Below the pieces are notes generated by a model. The model was not told the origin of the DNA. It saw nothing but the letters and a program-made list of their open reading frames with translations, and ran no database searches. A stretch of 64,000 nucleotides of DNA. Origin: Pedobacter steynii (lineage in GTDB: Bacteria; Bacteroidota; Bacteroidia; Sphingobacteriales; Sphingobacteriaceae). Every line of letters begins with the position of its first letter. The stretch's first letter is position 1. Positions 1 to 8,613 of this stretch are shown here, piece after piece. Location: contig NZ_FNGY01000009.1 in assembly GCF_900103665.1 (NCBI RefSeq), forward strand, positions 1 to 64,000. Direction: 5' to 3'. Made by a program: the position numbers and the translations under genes.

Positions 1-20
1 AAAAAACAGGTTAAATGGAA

Positions 21-49
21 AGAGCCCGGTGGAATACCGAGCTCTCGTA
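21..49 (-). terminator. possible weak terminator of the GIN-domain gene
   Basis: An interrupted inverted repeat (AGAGC/GCTCT with inner CGGT/ACCG around GGAAT) lies just past the stop of the minus-strand GIN gene. In that orientation it is followed by only a short T run, so it may be a weak terminator or simply an mRNA 3' hairpin. Confidence 0.4.
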
Positions 50-107
50 CAAAAAACTTAATTTTGAATCTGTCCAACTTTTTGGGGTCACACCAATTCT
101 TTCTTTT

Positions 108-719
108 CTATTTCACCAACACCGTTTTCGTGTTTGCAGCAATTCCAGCCTCTAAAGAGGTCATTTCTGTTTTCAGAGCAGCAAATTTCTCTGTATCCAG
201 GATTGAGTTTCTATTTTTAACAATGATATGTTGATTTGCAGTACCCGCCAATTTCAAATCTGAATTGTCTTTGGTCACCGTATACAAGCTATTGATGGTA
301 CCTTTTACACTTGCAGTAGCATTATCCTGTAAGAACACCTGCAATACTTCCAGGTTAAAGTTCCCTACGGTGGCTACTCTCGCACCTTGAGAAGCATCGA
401 TTCTTTGTAAGTCAGTCACAAAAACAGTTACATACAATGTTTCTGAGGCGGTAGAGTTGATAAATAAGGTATACCCTTTTTGTTTAAAAGAAGTCTTGTT
501 TTGATCAAATTCACTGTCTACAGTAATGTCTTGTTTTGATTTTTGAACCAGCGTCAGTTTTACATTTCCGGTAACTACAATTTTGTTAAATGCGGTTAGC
601 GGGGCCAACATTCCTGAAGGATTCTTATCTGCTGCAACAGCAAGGCTGGTAAATGCAGAAGTAGATAAAACAATGGCTGTTAATGTTAGTGCGAGTAATG
701 ATTTGAATGAGGTTTTCAT
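108..719 (-). CDS. GIN-domain (DUF2807-like) exported protein
   Basis: This 203-residue protein starts with a clear Sec signal peptide (Lys at position 2, hydrophobic core at about 9-28, AVAA cleavage region). The rest is a run of short beta-strands alternating with polar turns (KIVVTGNVKLTLVQ, then QRIDASQGARVATVGNFNLEVLQVFL), the pattern of the head GIN domain of putative auto-transporter adhesins that is very common in Bacteroidota. The family is shorter and simpler here than the usual 220-250 residues, and a C-terminal alpha-helical piece (KFAALKTEMTSLEAGIAAN) replaces the last strands. Function of such proteins is not established; periplasmic or surface location is inferred. It stands alone, divergent from the SNF2 gene across a 246-bp gap. 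Confidence 0.7.
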   Translation of the reverse strand: MKTSFKSLLALTLTAIVLSTSAFTSLAVAADKNPSGMLAPLTAFNKIVVTGNVKLTLVQKSKQDITVDSEFDQNKTSFKQKGYTLFINSTASETLYVTVFVTDLQRIDASQGARVATVGNFNLEVLQVFLQDNATASVKGTINSLYTVTKDNSDLKLAGTANQHIIVKNRNSILDTEKFAALKTEMTSLEAGIAANTKTVLVK

Positions 720-965
720 AATATTTTGTTTTTAAATGATTTCTTAAGGTTTTGTAGATAAGACGTGTCCATTTCAGAAACGTTTCACTCATTTTCAGCG
801 TTTTAGACCACAATGTTTGAATACCCGACCAAACGGTGTTTTTTTTCGACGAACGGGCAGAAAAAAAATCGGTTAATTCTGCTATTTTATTTGAAAGAAG
901 TTCAATTTGCTGTATGTTTAAAGATTTTTAAATGCTTACCCTCCCTTTGTTTTAACCTTTAGCTA

Positions 966-3860
966 ATGTTACGAGTAGATAGTTCTAAACCCTGCAAAAT
1001 TGTATACTCTTTATGTAAGCATGAGTTTTTCGGCTATTTGATAGAACCCCATATCGTTCAATTGAACCCACAGGGTGATTTTTCATTGACCTACCAGCGG
1101 ATATTTTCACATACTGCAACTGAATTCGCGAGGCATCTGACCGAAAAAGACCTGAAGCTTATTAAGATCCTCGATGAAACCGAACAGGATTTCATCATTA
1201 AGAAGTTCCATAAAAAGCCCATCCGCCCTGTAGAGTTCTTTAGTAAGTTTTTCAATGAGAAGTTTTACGAAAGTGTACGTCCGAAAATTGAGAAGAAACT
1301 TTCTGAGGTATTAGAGCTGATCAAAGTTGATGGAGCGCTTTACCTGATGGATAGCGATGGCTGGCCTGCGGAGCGCAAAATTGAAATTGCTGCAGAACCG
1401 GCGACTGTTTTATTTCACTTCAGGCGAAATGCCATGGAAACCCGATACTTTCCAACGATAAAATATCAGGGAATGCGAATAGACTTCATGTTTAAGGAAG
1501 CCCAGGTGGTGAGCAACCAGCCGGCATGGCTCCTGTTAAATGACATGCTCTATTTCTTTGAACAGGATATCGAAGGTAAAAAGTTAATGCCTTTCCTGAA
1601 TAAGCGATACATCACCATTCCTAAAGCAACTGAAGGTGCTTATTTTGAAAAATTTGTCGCTCCACTGATCGAAAAATACCATGTATACGCAGAAGGTTTT
1701 GAGATTAAGACAGAAAAACATGACCCCAGCCCGGTGATCAAGGTAATTTATGTGGATTCGGGTGTTTCACAACTCCAATTGTATTTCAAATATGACACCC
1801 ATGCTTTTGCTATGGGGACTGAAAAAAAGATTACGGTCCATTTAGAGAAGGAAGAGGACAATTACATCTTCACCCGAATCAAAAGAGATACCGCATGGGA
1901 GAAACAAAAGTTTAATGTATTAACCAGTCTTGGCTTAAAGAAGGTTAGTCCGATATTCCATAATCTGGAAATTCCGCCAGTGCGGGATGAAGATCAGTCT
2001 TATGCCATCATCAATTGGGTTAATGAGCATATTGAGCAATTAAAAGAGAATGGTTTTGAGATTGAGCAGCATCAGGGCACTAAAAAATTCCTTTTTGCCA
2101 GCAATAAAATAGATTTTGAAATCAAAGAAGACAACGATTGGTTTGACATCAACGCCATCGTTTATTTTGGGTCACACCCCATTCCTTTTATCGCCCTAAA
2201 ACAACATATCCTCCATAAAAGGAGAGAATTTACCTTACCTGATGGTTCTATTGCCATTATTCCTGAAAAATGGTTTACCCAATACGGCAGTTTATTTAGC
2301 CTCTCCGATGGCGGGAAGGCTTTAAAGTTAAAGAAACACCATATCGGACTGATCAATGAGCTTGCAGAAGACGGCATTGCCAATGTAACTTTAAGTCGTA
2401 AGCTGGAAAGGCTCAATGATTTTGAGAACATTGCCGATACCCAAATGCCAGTACACTTCAAAGGAGACCTGCGCAGCTACCAGAAAGCAGGTTACAATTG
2501 GTTCAGCTTTCTCAGAGAGTACAACTTTGGCGGATGTCTGGCGGACGACATGGGTTTGGGTAAAACCATTCAAACCCTGGCCATGCTTCAGAAAATCAAG
2601 GAAGAGGATGAGCAAAACGCCACAAAAAGCACTTCCCTGATTGTAATGCCAACCTCCTTAATCTATAACTGGTTAAATGAGGCCAGGAAATTTACCCCAA
2701 AACTGAAGATCCATGCGCATACCGGAAGCTCAAGAAATAAAGACATCAGTCAGTTTGCGAAATACGACATCATCATTACCACTTATGGCATTACCAGAGT
2801 AGATATTGACCTGCTTAAAGATTACTATTTCAATTACATCATTCTGGATGAGAGCCAGAATATTAAAAACCCTTCTTCCAAATCATTTAAGGCAGTAAGG
2901 GTGCTTAAATCCAGACATAAGCTCGTATTGAGCGGTACGCCTGTAGAAAATTCAGTAAGCGATCTATGGACACAGCTCACCTTCTTAAATCCGGGACTAC
3001 TGGGCACACAGGCCTTTTTTAACGAAGAATATGTACAGGCCATAGAGAAACGGAAAGATGAAGAAAAAGCGCGTAAGCTGCAGGCCATCATCAAGCCTTT
3101 TGTATTACGGAGAACCAAGGAGCAGGTGGCTTCAGAACTCCCTGCAAAAACAGAACAGGTCTTTTACTGCGACATGAGTGAAGATCAGGCCGCCTATTAC
3201 GAAAAAACAAAATCGGCCTACAGGAATGACCTGTTGAGCAGTATGGATGATGGAACCTATGCAAAAAAACAAGTCCAGCTTTTACAGGGATTAACGGCAT
3301 TGAGACAACTCGCCAATCATCCGGTGATGATCGATGAACATTATACTTCTGATTCCGGAAAGTTTGAAAACGTGATCCATACCCTCGATAATGTATTAAA
3401 AGGCGGGCATAAGGTGCTGATATTCTCTCAGTTTGTGAAACACCTGAACATCTTTAAGCAGTATTTTGAACAGGAGTCCATTCCTTTCTCTTACTTAGAC
3501 GGGGCGACAAAGAACCGGGGCGAGATTGTAGCAGAATTTCAGGAAAATACCGAACTGAAAGTCTTCCTGATTTCCATTAAAGCAGGTGGTGTTGGGTTGA
3601 ACCTGACTCAGGCCGACTATGTATTTATACTTGATCCATGGTGGAATCCTGCAGTAGAACAGCAAGCTATTGACCGGACCCATAGAATCGGACAGGAAAA
3701 GAAAGTTTTCATCTATAAATTCATTGCAAAAGATACTGTAGAAGAGAAAATACTGGCCTTACAGAACCGCAAGAAAAGACTGGCCAGCTCGTTGATTACA
3801 ACAGAGGAAAGCTTCTTTAAGTCGCTCAGCAAGGAAGATATCCGGGAGATCCTGAATTAG
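966..3860 (+). CDS. SNF2/Rad54-family DNA-dependent ATPase (DEAD/DEAH helicase-like)
   Basis: A 964-residue SNF2 ATPase that would translocate on duplex DNA and remodel protein-DNA or polymerase complexes. The Walker A motif DDMGLGKT is at about residues 527-534, the Walker B motif DESQ (a SNF2 variant of DEAH) at about 627, followed by LSGTPVENS, and the C-terminal helicase lobe carries motif V (KAGGVGLNL), DPWWNP and the arginine-finger motif QAIDRTHRIGQ at about 900. The long N-terminal half (1-500) is the bacterial SNF2-associated region, with no SWIM zinc motif visible. Its stop codon overlaps the convergent aat stop by 4 bp (TTAG), leaving no room for a terminator. No methylase or nuclease neighbour argues for a restriction role; a general repair or transcription role is more likely. 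Confidence 0.93.
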   Translation: MLRVDSSKPCKIVYSLCKHEFFGYLIEPHIVQLNPQGDFSLTYQRIFSHTATEFARHLTEKDLKLIKILDETEQDFIIKKFHKKPIRPVEFFSKFFNEKFYESVRPKIEKKLSEVLELIKVDGALYLMDSDGWPAERKIEIAAEPATVLFHFRRNAMETRYFPTIKYQGMRIDFMFKEAQVVSNQPAWLLLNDMLYFFEQDIEGKKLMPFLNKRYITIPKATEGAYFEKFVAPLIEKYHVYAEGFEIKTEKHDPSPVIKVIYVDSGVSQLQLYFKYDTHAFAMGTEKKITVHLEKEEDNYIFTRIKRDTAWEKQKFNVLTSLGLKKVSPIFHNLEIPPVRDEDQSYAIINWVNEHIEQLKENGFEIEQHQGTKKFLFASNKIDFEIKEDNDWFDINAIVYFGSHPIPFIALKQHILHKRREFTLPDGSIAIIPEKWFTQYGSLFSLSDGGKALKLKKHHIGLINELAEDGIANVTLSRKLERLNDFENIADTQMPVHFKGDLRSYQKAGYNWFSFLREYNFGGCLADDMGLGKTIQTLAMLQKIKEEDEQNATKSTSLIVMPTSLIYNWLNEARKFTPKLKIHAHTGSSRNKDISQFAKYDIIITTYGITRVDIDLLKDYYFNYIILDESQNIKNPSSKSFKAVRVLKSRHKLVLSGTPVENSVSDLWTQLTFLNPGLLGTQAFFNEEYVQAIEKRKDEEKARKLQAIIKPFVLRRTKEQVASELPAKTEQVFYCDMSEDQAAYYEKTKSAYRNDLLSSMDDGTYAKKQVQLLQGLTALRQLANHPVMIDEHYTSDSGKFENVIHTLDNVLKGGHKVLIFSQFVKHLNIFKQYFEQESIPFSYLDGATKNRGEIVAEFQENTELKVFLISIKAGGVGLNLTQADYVFILDPWWNPAVEQQAIDRTHRIGQEKKVFIYKFIAKDTVEEKILALQNRKKRLASSLITTEESFFKSLSKEDIREILN

Positions 3861-4495
3861 GTGGTCAGCATGGTATAATATTCATCACGACTGATCATCA
3901 CTGCGCCCAGGCTCATCAAATGATCATTGGGCAGCTGACAGTCGATCAACTTAAATTCATTGGTCTGGCAAAGCCAGATCAATGCTGTTTTCGAAGCATT
4001 GCTGACCAGGCTGAACATGCTTTCCCCGCAAAAGACTTCATCAACCTGAACACCATATAGTCCGCCACACAATACGCCATCCTTCCAGACTTCTACGCTC
4101 TTGGCGTAACCATATTCATGTAAGGCGATATAGGCTTCCTGCATTTCTGAAGTGATCCAGGTTCCGGGCTGATCTTTCCTGCCCACCATTGCACAATTTC
4201 GGATGACCTCCGGAAAGGCCTGATTACAGGTGACTTCAAAAACCTGGTCTTTTAAAACCTTTGCCATACTCTTGCTGATTTTTATCTGATCAGGATAGAT
4301 CACACAGCGTTCATGAGGAGAATACCAACAAATAGGATCGTCTTCACTAAACCAGGGAAAGATGCCGTGATGGTAGGCCAAAAGCAACCTATTGATACTT
4401 AAATCACCCCCTACAGCCAATAATCCATCTTCCTCAGCCAATGCCGGATCAGGAAAACTGATCTCCTTTTCGTCTAGTCTAAAAACCATATGCAA
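3857..4495 (-). CDS. aat: leucyl/phenylalanyl-tRNA-protein transferase
   Basis: Transfers Leu or Phe from aminoacyl-tRNA to N-terminal Lys/Arg of proteins, marking them for ClpAP degradation through the N-degron pathway; cytoplasmic. The 212 residues match the usual length, and family motifs are present: GGDLS near residue 30, the stretch HHGIFPWF followed by WYSPHERCVI at about 43-66, AYIALHEYGYAKSVEVW in the middle, and the conserved GESMFSLVSNASKTAL at about 155. The gene is convergent with the SNF2 gene, with which it shares a 4-bp TTAG overlap. No clpS or clpA is in the window. Confidence 0.95.
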   Translation of the reverse strand: MHMVFRLDEKEISFPDPALAEEDGLLAVGGDLSINRLLLAYHHGIFPWFSEDDPICWYSPHERCVIYPDQIKISKSMAKVLKDQVFEVTCNQAFPEVIRNCAMVGRKDQPGTWITSEMQEAYIALHEYGYAKSVEVWKDGVLCGGLYGVQVDEVFCGESMFSLVSNASKTALIWLCQTNEFKLIDCQLPNDHLMSLGAVMISRDEYYTMLTT

Positions 4496-4558
4496 TAATA
4501 AAACAATACCTTTAATGTAACTAATCCTTCTTTAGGTCATCTTAATTAAAAATACAAT

Positions 4559-4927
4559 ATGAATTTAATAGGCAACATTATCTGGATCGTTTTTGGGGGT
4601 ATATTCATCTTTTTCGAATATATAATCGGAGGTCTGATTTTATGCTTAACGATCATCGGCATCCCTTTTGGGCTGCAATGTTTTAAATTTGCCATTGTTG
4701 GCCTCGCGCCATTTGGTGTAAAAATTACAGATACTTCCTCCAATACCGGATGCCTTTCTACGATCATGAACATCATCTGGATTGTTTTCGGTGGGTTCTG
4801 GATTGCATTAACCCATTTTTTCCTTGGCCTTCTTTTCTGTATTACCATTATTGGAATCCCTTTTGGCAGACAGCATTTTAAGCTGATGAACCTGGCCTTT
4901 ACGCCTTTCGGGAAATCGATCAGTTAA
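4559..4927 (+). CDS. YccF-domain inner-membrane protein
   Basis: A 122-residue protein built from two copies of one unit: each has NIIWIVFGG, a hydrophobic span, TIIGIPFG and a short tail ending in FxPFG (about 1-55 and 67-120). This tandem arrangement with about four membrane spans is characteristic of the YccF family of unknown function. The start at 4559 follows an A-rich region without a strong Shine-Dalgarno, as usual in Bacteroidota. It is transcribed towards the App1-like gene and the two stop codons overlap by 4 bp (TTAA). Confidence 0.88.
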   Translation: MNLIGNIIWIVFGGIFIFFEYIIGGLILCLTIIGIPFGLQCFKFAIVGLAPFGVKITDTSSNTGCLSTIMNIIWIVFGGFWIALTHFFLGLLFCITIIGIPFGRQHFKLMNLAFTPFGKSIS

Positions 4928-5901
4928 AAACCAATCAATCCGATCTTCTTTGAATGCGCAATAGCTTCCTTGCTATGGTTAAACAGGCAGGTTTTGATTC
5001 CTTTGGCCTCAATTTTAGCCAGGATTTCCAAGGTGGCCGCCGTCTTTGATTTACGGATATTTCTGATATAAACGGCTTCGATATTCTGAGGGTATTTTTC
5101 CGCAATTGTGGCATAGATGAAGGGATCTTTCTGAGAATTATCTCCGAAAAAGACAAATTTCTGATTCGGAAAGACATCCAGAATCCTCCTTACCCGCAGC
5201 AGTTTTCCTTCATGTCCGGTTTTACCCGTCTTCAGCAGACCAGTCCAGCTTTTAATCTGGTTGAGCAGGAATGCGCCTTCGGGCAAACCATTAAAACGGA
5301 AGGTTTCTACCAGGTAATCGTACAGATTCCATTCACTACTGGAAACATAGAAAAAAGGATTGGGCTGTTCCGTATCGGTATGCGATAAGGCAAGTAAGCC
5401 ATAATGTTTTTTTGTATCGAGAAAAGTTTTCCTTGTTCTTGGATTCTTAATGAAGAGCTCTCTGAGCCTTCTTCCGATCCTTGCAGAATGAGAGATCATC
5501 ACGGTATCGTCGATGTCTGAGATGAAGGCATACTGGGTAATGTGAGGCACATAGACCTTTCCTTCTGCCACTGCAAGTACGGCATTATCTTCTCCTAAAG
5601 CCTCAACCCTTACCCCGTGCCATCCGGCAGGAACATTTTCTATTGCTTCCCATTCAAATTTAAAAAAACCATCATATGCTGTTTTTTGATGAACAACCTG
5701 TCCCTTAAAGTTCAGCCGGACGCTAACATAGGGTGCCGGCCTGACACGAAACAACCTTAACAGATGGACGATGTTGACGAATAGATTGTCGCTATAAACC
5801 TGCCTGGTCTTTGCCTTAAAATCAAATACATGTCCGTAAAGCACCAGATTGTGCGTATGCCCATAACCATGATATACCTTAACACTGGTGGATTTATTCA
5901 T
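4924..5901 (-). CDS. App1-like phosphatidate phosphatase (DUF2183 family)
   Basis: A 325-residue protein whose C-terminal two thirds match the App1 phosphatase catalytic domain, a HAD-like fold: DIDDT (nucleophile motif DxDxT) at about residue 127, SSSEWNLYDYL, KTGHEGKLLRVRRILDVFP and FFGDNSQKDPFIY (motif with acidic pair) at about 240. The N-terminal 120 residues form a beta-rich domain typical of bacterial members. Yeast App1 dephosphorylates phosphatidic acid; for bacterial homologues the substrate is not proven, but the divergently transcribed neighbour is a diacylglycerol-kinase-type enzyme, which makes a lipid-phosphate link plausible. No signal peptide. Confidence 0.82.
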   Translation of the reverse strand: MNKSTSVKVYHGYGHTHNLVLYGHVFDFKAKTRQVYSDNLFVNIVHLLRLFRVRPAPYVSVRLNFKGQVVHQKTAYDGFFKFEWEAIENVPAGWHGVRVEALGEDNAVLAVAEGKVYVPHITQYAFISDIDDTVMISHSARIGRRLRELFIKNPRTRKTFLDTKKHYGLLALSHTDTEQPNPFFYVSSSEWNLYDYLVETFRFNGLPEGAFLLNQIKSWTGLLKTGKTGHEGKLLRVRRILDVFPNQKFVFFGDNSQKDPFIYATIAEKYPQNIEAVYIRNIRKSKTAATLEILAKIEAKGIKTCLFNHSKEAIAHSKKIGLIGF

Positions 5902-5954
5902 TGTTCTTTAAAACAGAGTTAGGGGAAAGTTGTTTGTGATATTAAAGATTATAC

Positions 5955-6830
5955 ATGGGAAAGCGCAGTGAAAGCCCGAAATTACTATTTATAGTAAATC
6001 CGGGTTCTGGAAATAACGAAATAGATTTTGCCGAAGCAATACGTACTTATTTTGAATCAAAAAATACAGACTTTGAGATTTATGAGCTGTTTAAAGGCTG
6101 CAGCTTAGCTAAATTAAGGTCGGTCATCATACAAGCAAAGGCCGATCGGGTGGTGGCTGTAGGAGGAGACGGAACCTTAAAACTGGTAGCGGAATGCCTG
6201 GAAGGGACAGATACCCCTATTGGCATTATTCCTGCAGGATCTGCCAACGGGATGGCCAAAGAACTCGGCATCCCATTGGAAGTAGATGCAGCCCTGGAAC
6301 TTGTGGTCAATGGCCAGCCAAAAAAGATCCATGCGGTAAAAGTAAATGGAGAGCTTTGCATCCACCTCGCCGACATTGGTTTTAACGCTTATATTGTCAA
6401 GAAGTTCGATGACCTCCCCCAACGGGGCATGTGGGGTTATACTAAAGCAGCCTGGAAAGCCCTTTGGAATCACAGTAAAATGGACGTAGAGATCAAAATC
6501 AAGGATAAAACCATTCGCACCCAGGCTGCAATGGTGGTGATCGCCAATGCAACGATGTATGGTACAGGTGTAAAGATTAATCCTGATGGGAACCTGACTG
6601 ACGACCTTTTTGAGGTGATTCTGGTGAAAGAATACTCGGTAATGGAAATCTTAAAAATCAGATTTACAGATCTGCCTTTTAATCCGGAGAAAATTGAGAC
6701 CTTTTCTACCCGGGATTTAAAGATCAAAACAAAGCGCAAGGTTCATTTCCAGGTAGACGGAGAATATATGGGAAAGGTAAACCGTGTAGAAGCCAGTATT
6801 CTTCCTGCCGCAATCACCGTAATTATTTAG
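5955..6830 (+). CDS. diacylglycerol/lipid kinase family protein (YegS/DgkB-like)
   Basis: A 291-residue soluble kinase of the DAGK catalytic family, predicted to phosphorylate a lipid hydroxyl with ATP. Visible motifs are LFIVNPGSGN at the N terminus, the nucleotide-binding VVAVGGDGTLKLV at about residues 66-78, GIIPAGSANGMAKELGIP at about 93-110, and a C-terminal beta-domain with FQVDGEYMG. Length and motif order fit YegS/YtlR-type bacterial lipid kinases. It is divergent from the App1-like phosphatase across 53 bp, so a shared promoter region is likely. It overlaps the convergent TonB_C gene by 4 bp (TTAG). Confidence 0.9.
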   Translation: MGKRSESPKLLFIVNPGSGNNEIDFAEAIRTYFESKNTDFEIYELFKGCSLAKLRSVIIQAKADRVVAVGGDGTLKLVAECLEGTDTPIGIIPAGSANGMAKELGIPLEVDAALELVVNGQPKKIHAVKVNGELCIHLADIGFNAYIVKKFDDLPQRGMWGYTKAAWKALWNHSKMDVEIKIKDKTIRTQAAMVVIANATMYGTGVKINPDGNLTDDLFEVILVKEYSVMEILKIRFTDLPFNPEKIETFSTRDLKIKTKRKVHFQVDGEYMGKVNRVEASILPAAITVII

Positions 6831-7477
6831 CGACAGTATTGAGCGATCAGCTCATCTGCCAGGCTTGAGCCCATGTTCTTTACAAACAGGAAGTCTTCAC
6901 AGGCACCTTGCAGGTCTTTCTGTTTCAGCTTGCGTTTACCATCATTGATTCGCTCTTTTAAATAGGCCTCATCGTAACCCAGTTCGGCTTTTAAGCGCAA
7001 GATTCTCGCCTCTTCTTCCGGTTTGTATTTAACGGAATCTTTGTTTTTATAGAAATTCAGGACGGCATTCGTCATCCCTTCACTGGATTTATAATTGGCA
7101 ATGGCAAGCTGAATATCTTCCTTACTTTTAAGGTCGCAACCATAACCGGAGAGGTTAAAAACCATCGGTGCAATCAGGACCAGCGTAGAATCGTGCCCTG
7201 CAGGAACATTCCATTTGCCACTGCTCAGACGGATCAGCCTCAATGCCTCATCGTCCAGGTCCGTTCCGATCCCTTTACGGACCACAGAATAGTAAACCTC
7301 TCCTTTTTTATTGAGCTTAAATCCGATGTTTACGACCCCCTCAATGCAATTCTGCAGGGAGTATGGAGGATACACCTTATTAGACGCAACAAATGCCTCC
7401 AACCCTCCTTTTAACTGAGGCTGTGCCTGTACGGTAAATCCGGCGAGAAGAAATAGTGCTAAAAGAAATCTGCCCAT
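6827..7477 (-). CDS. exported TonB_C-domain protein with helical C-terminal repeat region
   Basis: A 216-residue protein with a signal peptide (1-18, cleavage after VQA) followed by a TonB C-terminal-like domain (about 28-105: YPPYSLQNCIEGVVNIGFKLNKKGEV and DDEALRLIRLSSGKWNVP). The region from about 110 on is helical and TPR-like (KRKLKQKDLQGACEDFLFVKNMG). It has no N-terminal membrane anchor or proline-rich periplasmic linker, so it is probably not a canonical energy-transducing TonB but one of the free TonB_C proteins frequent in Bacteroidota. Last gene of the minus-strand block that starts at hflX. Confidence 0.72.
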   Translation of the reverse strand: MGRFLLALFLLAGFTVQAQPQLKGGLEAFVASNKVYPPYSLQNCIEGVVNIGFKLNKKGEVYYSVVRKGIGTDLDDEALRLIRLSSGKWNVPAGHDSTLVLIAPMVFNLSGYGCDLKSKEDIQLAIANYKSSEGMTNAVLNFYKNKDSVKYKPEEEARILRLKAELGYDEAYLKERINDGKRKLKQKDLQGACEDFLFVKNMGSSLADELIAQYCR

Positions 7478-7495
7478 GCACTAATTTACGCATTT

Positions 7496-8203
7496 TTAAA
7501 TCAATGCGGATTTAAAAGTATGTTTTAATATTGGGGCAGGATCAGGGGAATTGCCCAGAAAGGCTGCTTTTTTCGAGTACTGACATACTCCGGGATAATC
7601 GCCTTTAAAGGCATAGATATTAAAAATCAGTTGAAAATGCAGGTGTGGCGGCCAGAAACCGTTCTCTTCCGGAATGCCAAAACGGGCGAAAGCTTTGCCC
7701 ATTGGGATGTGCTGGCCTTCCTCCAGTCCGGTCAGGGAATCCAGGCTCAGGTGTCCATATAAAGCATGGAAAATCTGTCCGTTGAGGTTATATTTCAGGA
7801 TAATAGTTGCCCCATAGTCCCCATACTGGTCATTGAATTTAAAACTATGAACTACCGCATCATGAAAATTGTACACCGGCGTTCCTGCAGGACCCCAGAT
7901 GTCGATCCCGAGGTGTAAACGACGTGGTTCTTCGGCAGTATCAAAATGATGACTCCGGGCATAGATTGTCCGGTGTTCATCATAACCACCTATCCCATAG
8001 CGGGCATGATGAGCATTAAGCTCATCTGCTACCCAGGTGCTAAAAGTAGTGGTATCTTCCAGGATTTCCGGGGTGATGGCGGTGTTATTCGCGGTCAGAT
8101 CAAAGGTATAGAGCTGATCCGATTCCGGATCAAAGTCTACCACTTTTCCAATTGCTACGCCTTCCAGATTTAACTGTGTTTCCCTTTGTCCTGCTACCTG
8201 CAT
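7496..8203 (-). CDS. M23-family (LAS) metallopeptidase without a visible signal peptide
   Basis: A 235-residue protein with the zinc-binding set of M23 peptidases: HLGIDIW at about residues 97-103 (H-x3-D), HALYGHLS at about 157-164 and PPHLHFQL at about 184-191 (HxH). This family hydrolyses Gly-Gly or peptidoglycan cross-link peptides. Oddly, the N-terminal 90 residues lack a signal peptide or membrane anchor (begins MQVAGQRETQLNLEG), and no better upstream start is visible. It may act in the cytoplasm on another substrate or be exported by an unrecognised route. It sits 12 bp after rbfA. Confidence 0.83.
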   Translation of the reverse strand: MQVAGQRETQLNLEGVAIGKVVDFDPESDQLYTFDLTANNTAITPEILEDTTTFSTWVADELNAHHARYGIGGYDEHRTIYARSHHFDTAEEPRRLHLGIDIWGPAGTPVYNFHDAVVHSFKFNDQYGDYGATIILKYNLNGQIFHALYGHLSLDSLTGLEEGQHIPMGKAFARFGIPEENGFWPPHLHFQLIFNIYAFKGDYPGVCQYSKKAAFLGNSPDPAPILKHTFKSALI

Positions 8204-8215
8204 TGTATAAAAAGA

Positions 8216-8593
8216 TTATTCCGCTTCTTCGTCTGTCTCTTTGCGTTCCTTAGAAATTTTGTCGAACAACTTATCCATGTGTTCTACATATTCATTGGTA
8301 TCATCAAGGAAGAAGGTTAAGGTAGGTACTACCCTTGCCTGATGGCGGATTCTTGCACCTAGTTTATACCTGATCTCACTGGAATGAGAATTTACTTCTG
8401 CCACAGATAAAGTGGTATTGTTGGTGTTTAAAAAGCTTAAATAAACCTTTGCTACTGCCAAATCCGGAGAAACACGGACTTTGGTAATGGTGACAAGGGT
8501 ATTTGGTAAATATGCTGCTCCTTCACGTTGAAATATAGCTGCTAATTCCTCTTGCAGGACTCCGGCAAATTTCTGCTGACGTTTACTTTCCAT
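8216..8593 (-). CDS. rbfA: 30S ribosome-binding factor RbfA
   Basis: Assembly factor for the 30S subunit needed for 16S rRNA 5'-end maturation. The 125 residues show the family start ESKRQQKFAGVLQEELAAIF, the central VTITKVRVSPDLAVAKVYLSFL (KH-like fold) and RIRHQARVVPTLTFFLDDTNEY, with an acidic tail (KETDEEAE). Size is standard. It is 20 bp downstream of hflX, another ribosome-associated factor, and the two are very probably co-transcribed. Confidence 0.95.
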   Translation of the reverse strand: MESKRQQKFAGVLQEELAAIFQREGAAYLPNTLVTITKVRVSPDLAVAKVYLSFLNTNNTTLSVAEVNSHSSEIRYKLGARIRHQARVVPTLTFFLDDTNEYVEHMDKLFDKISKERKETDEEAE

Positions 8594-8613
8594 AATTATT
8601 CCAATCTTAAATA

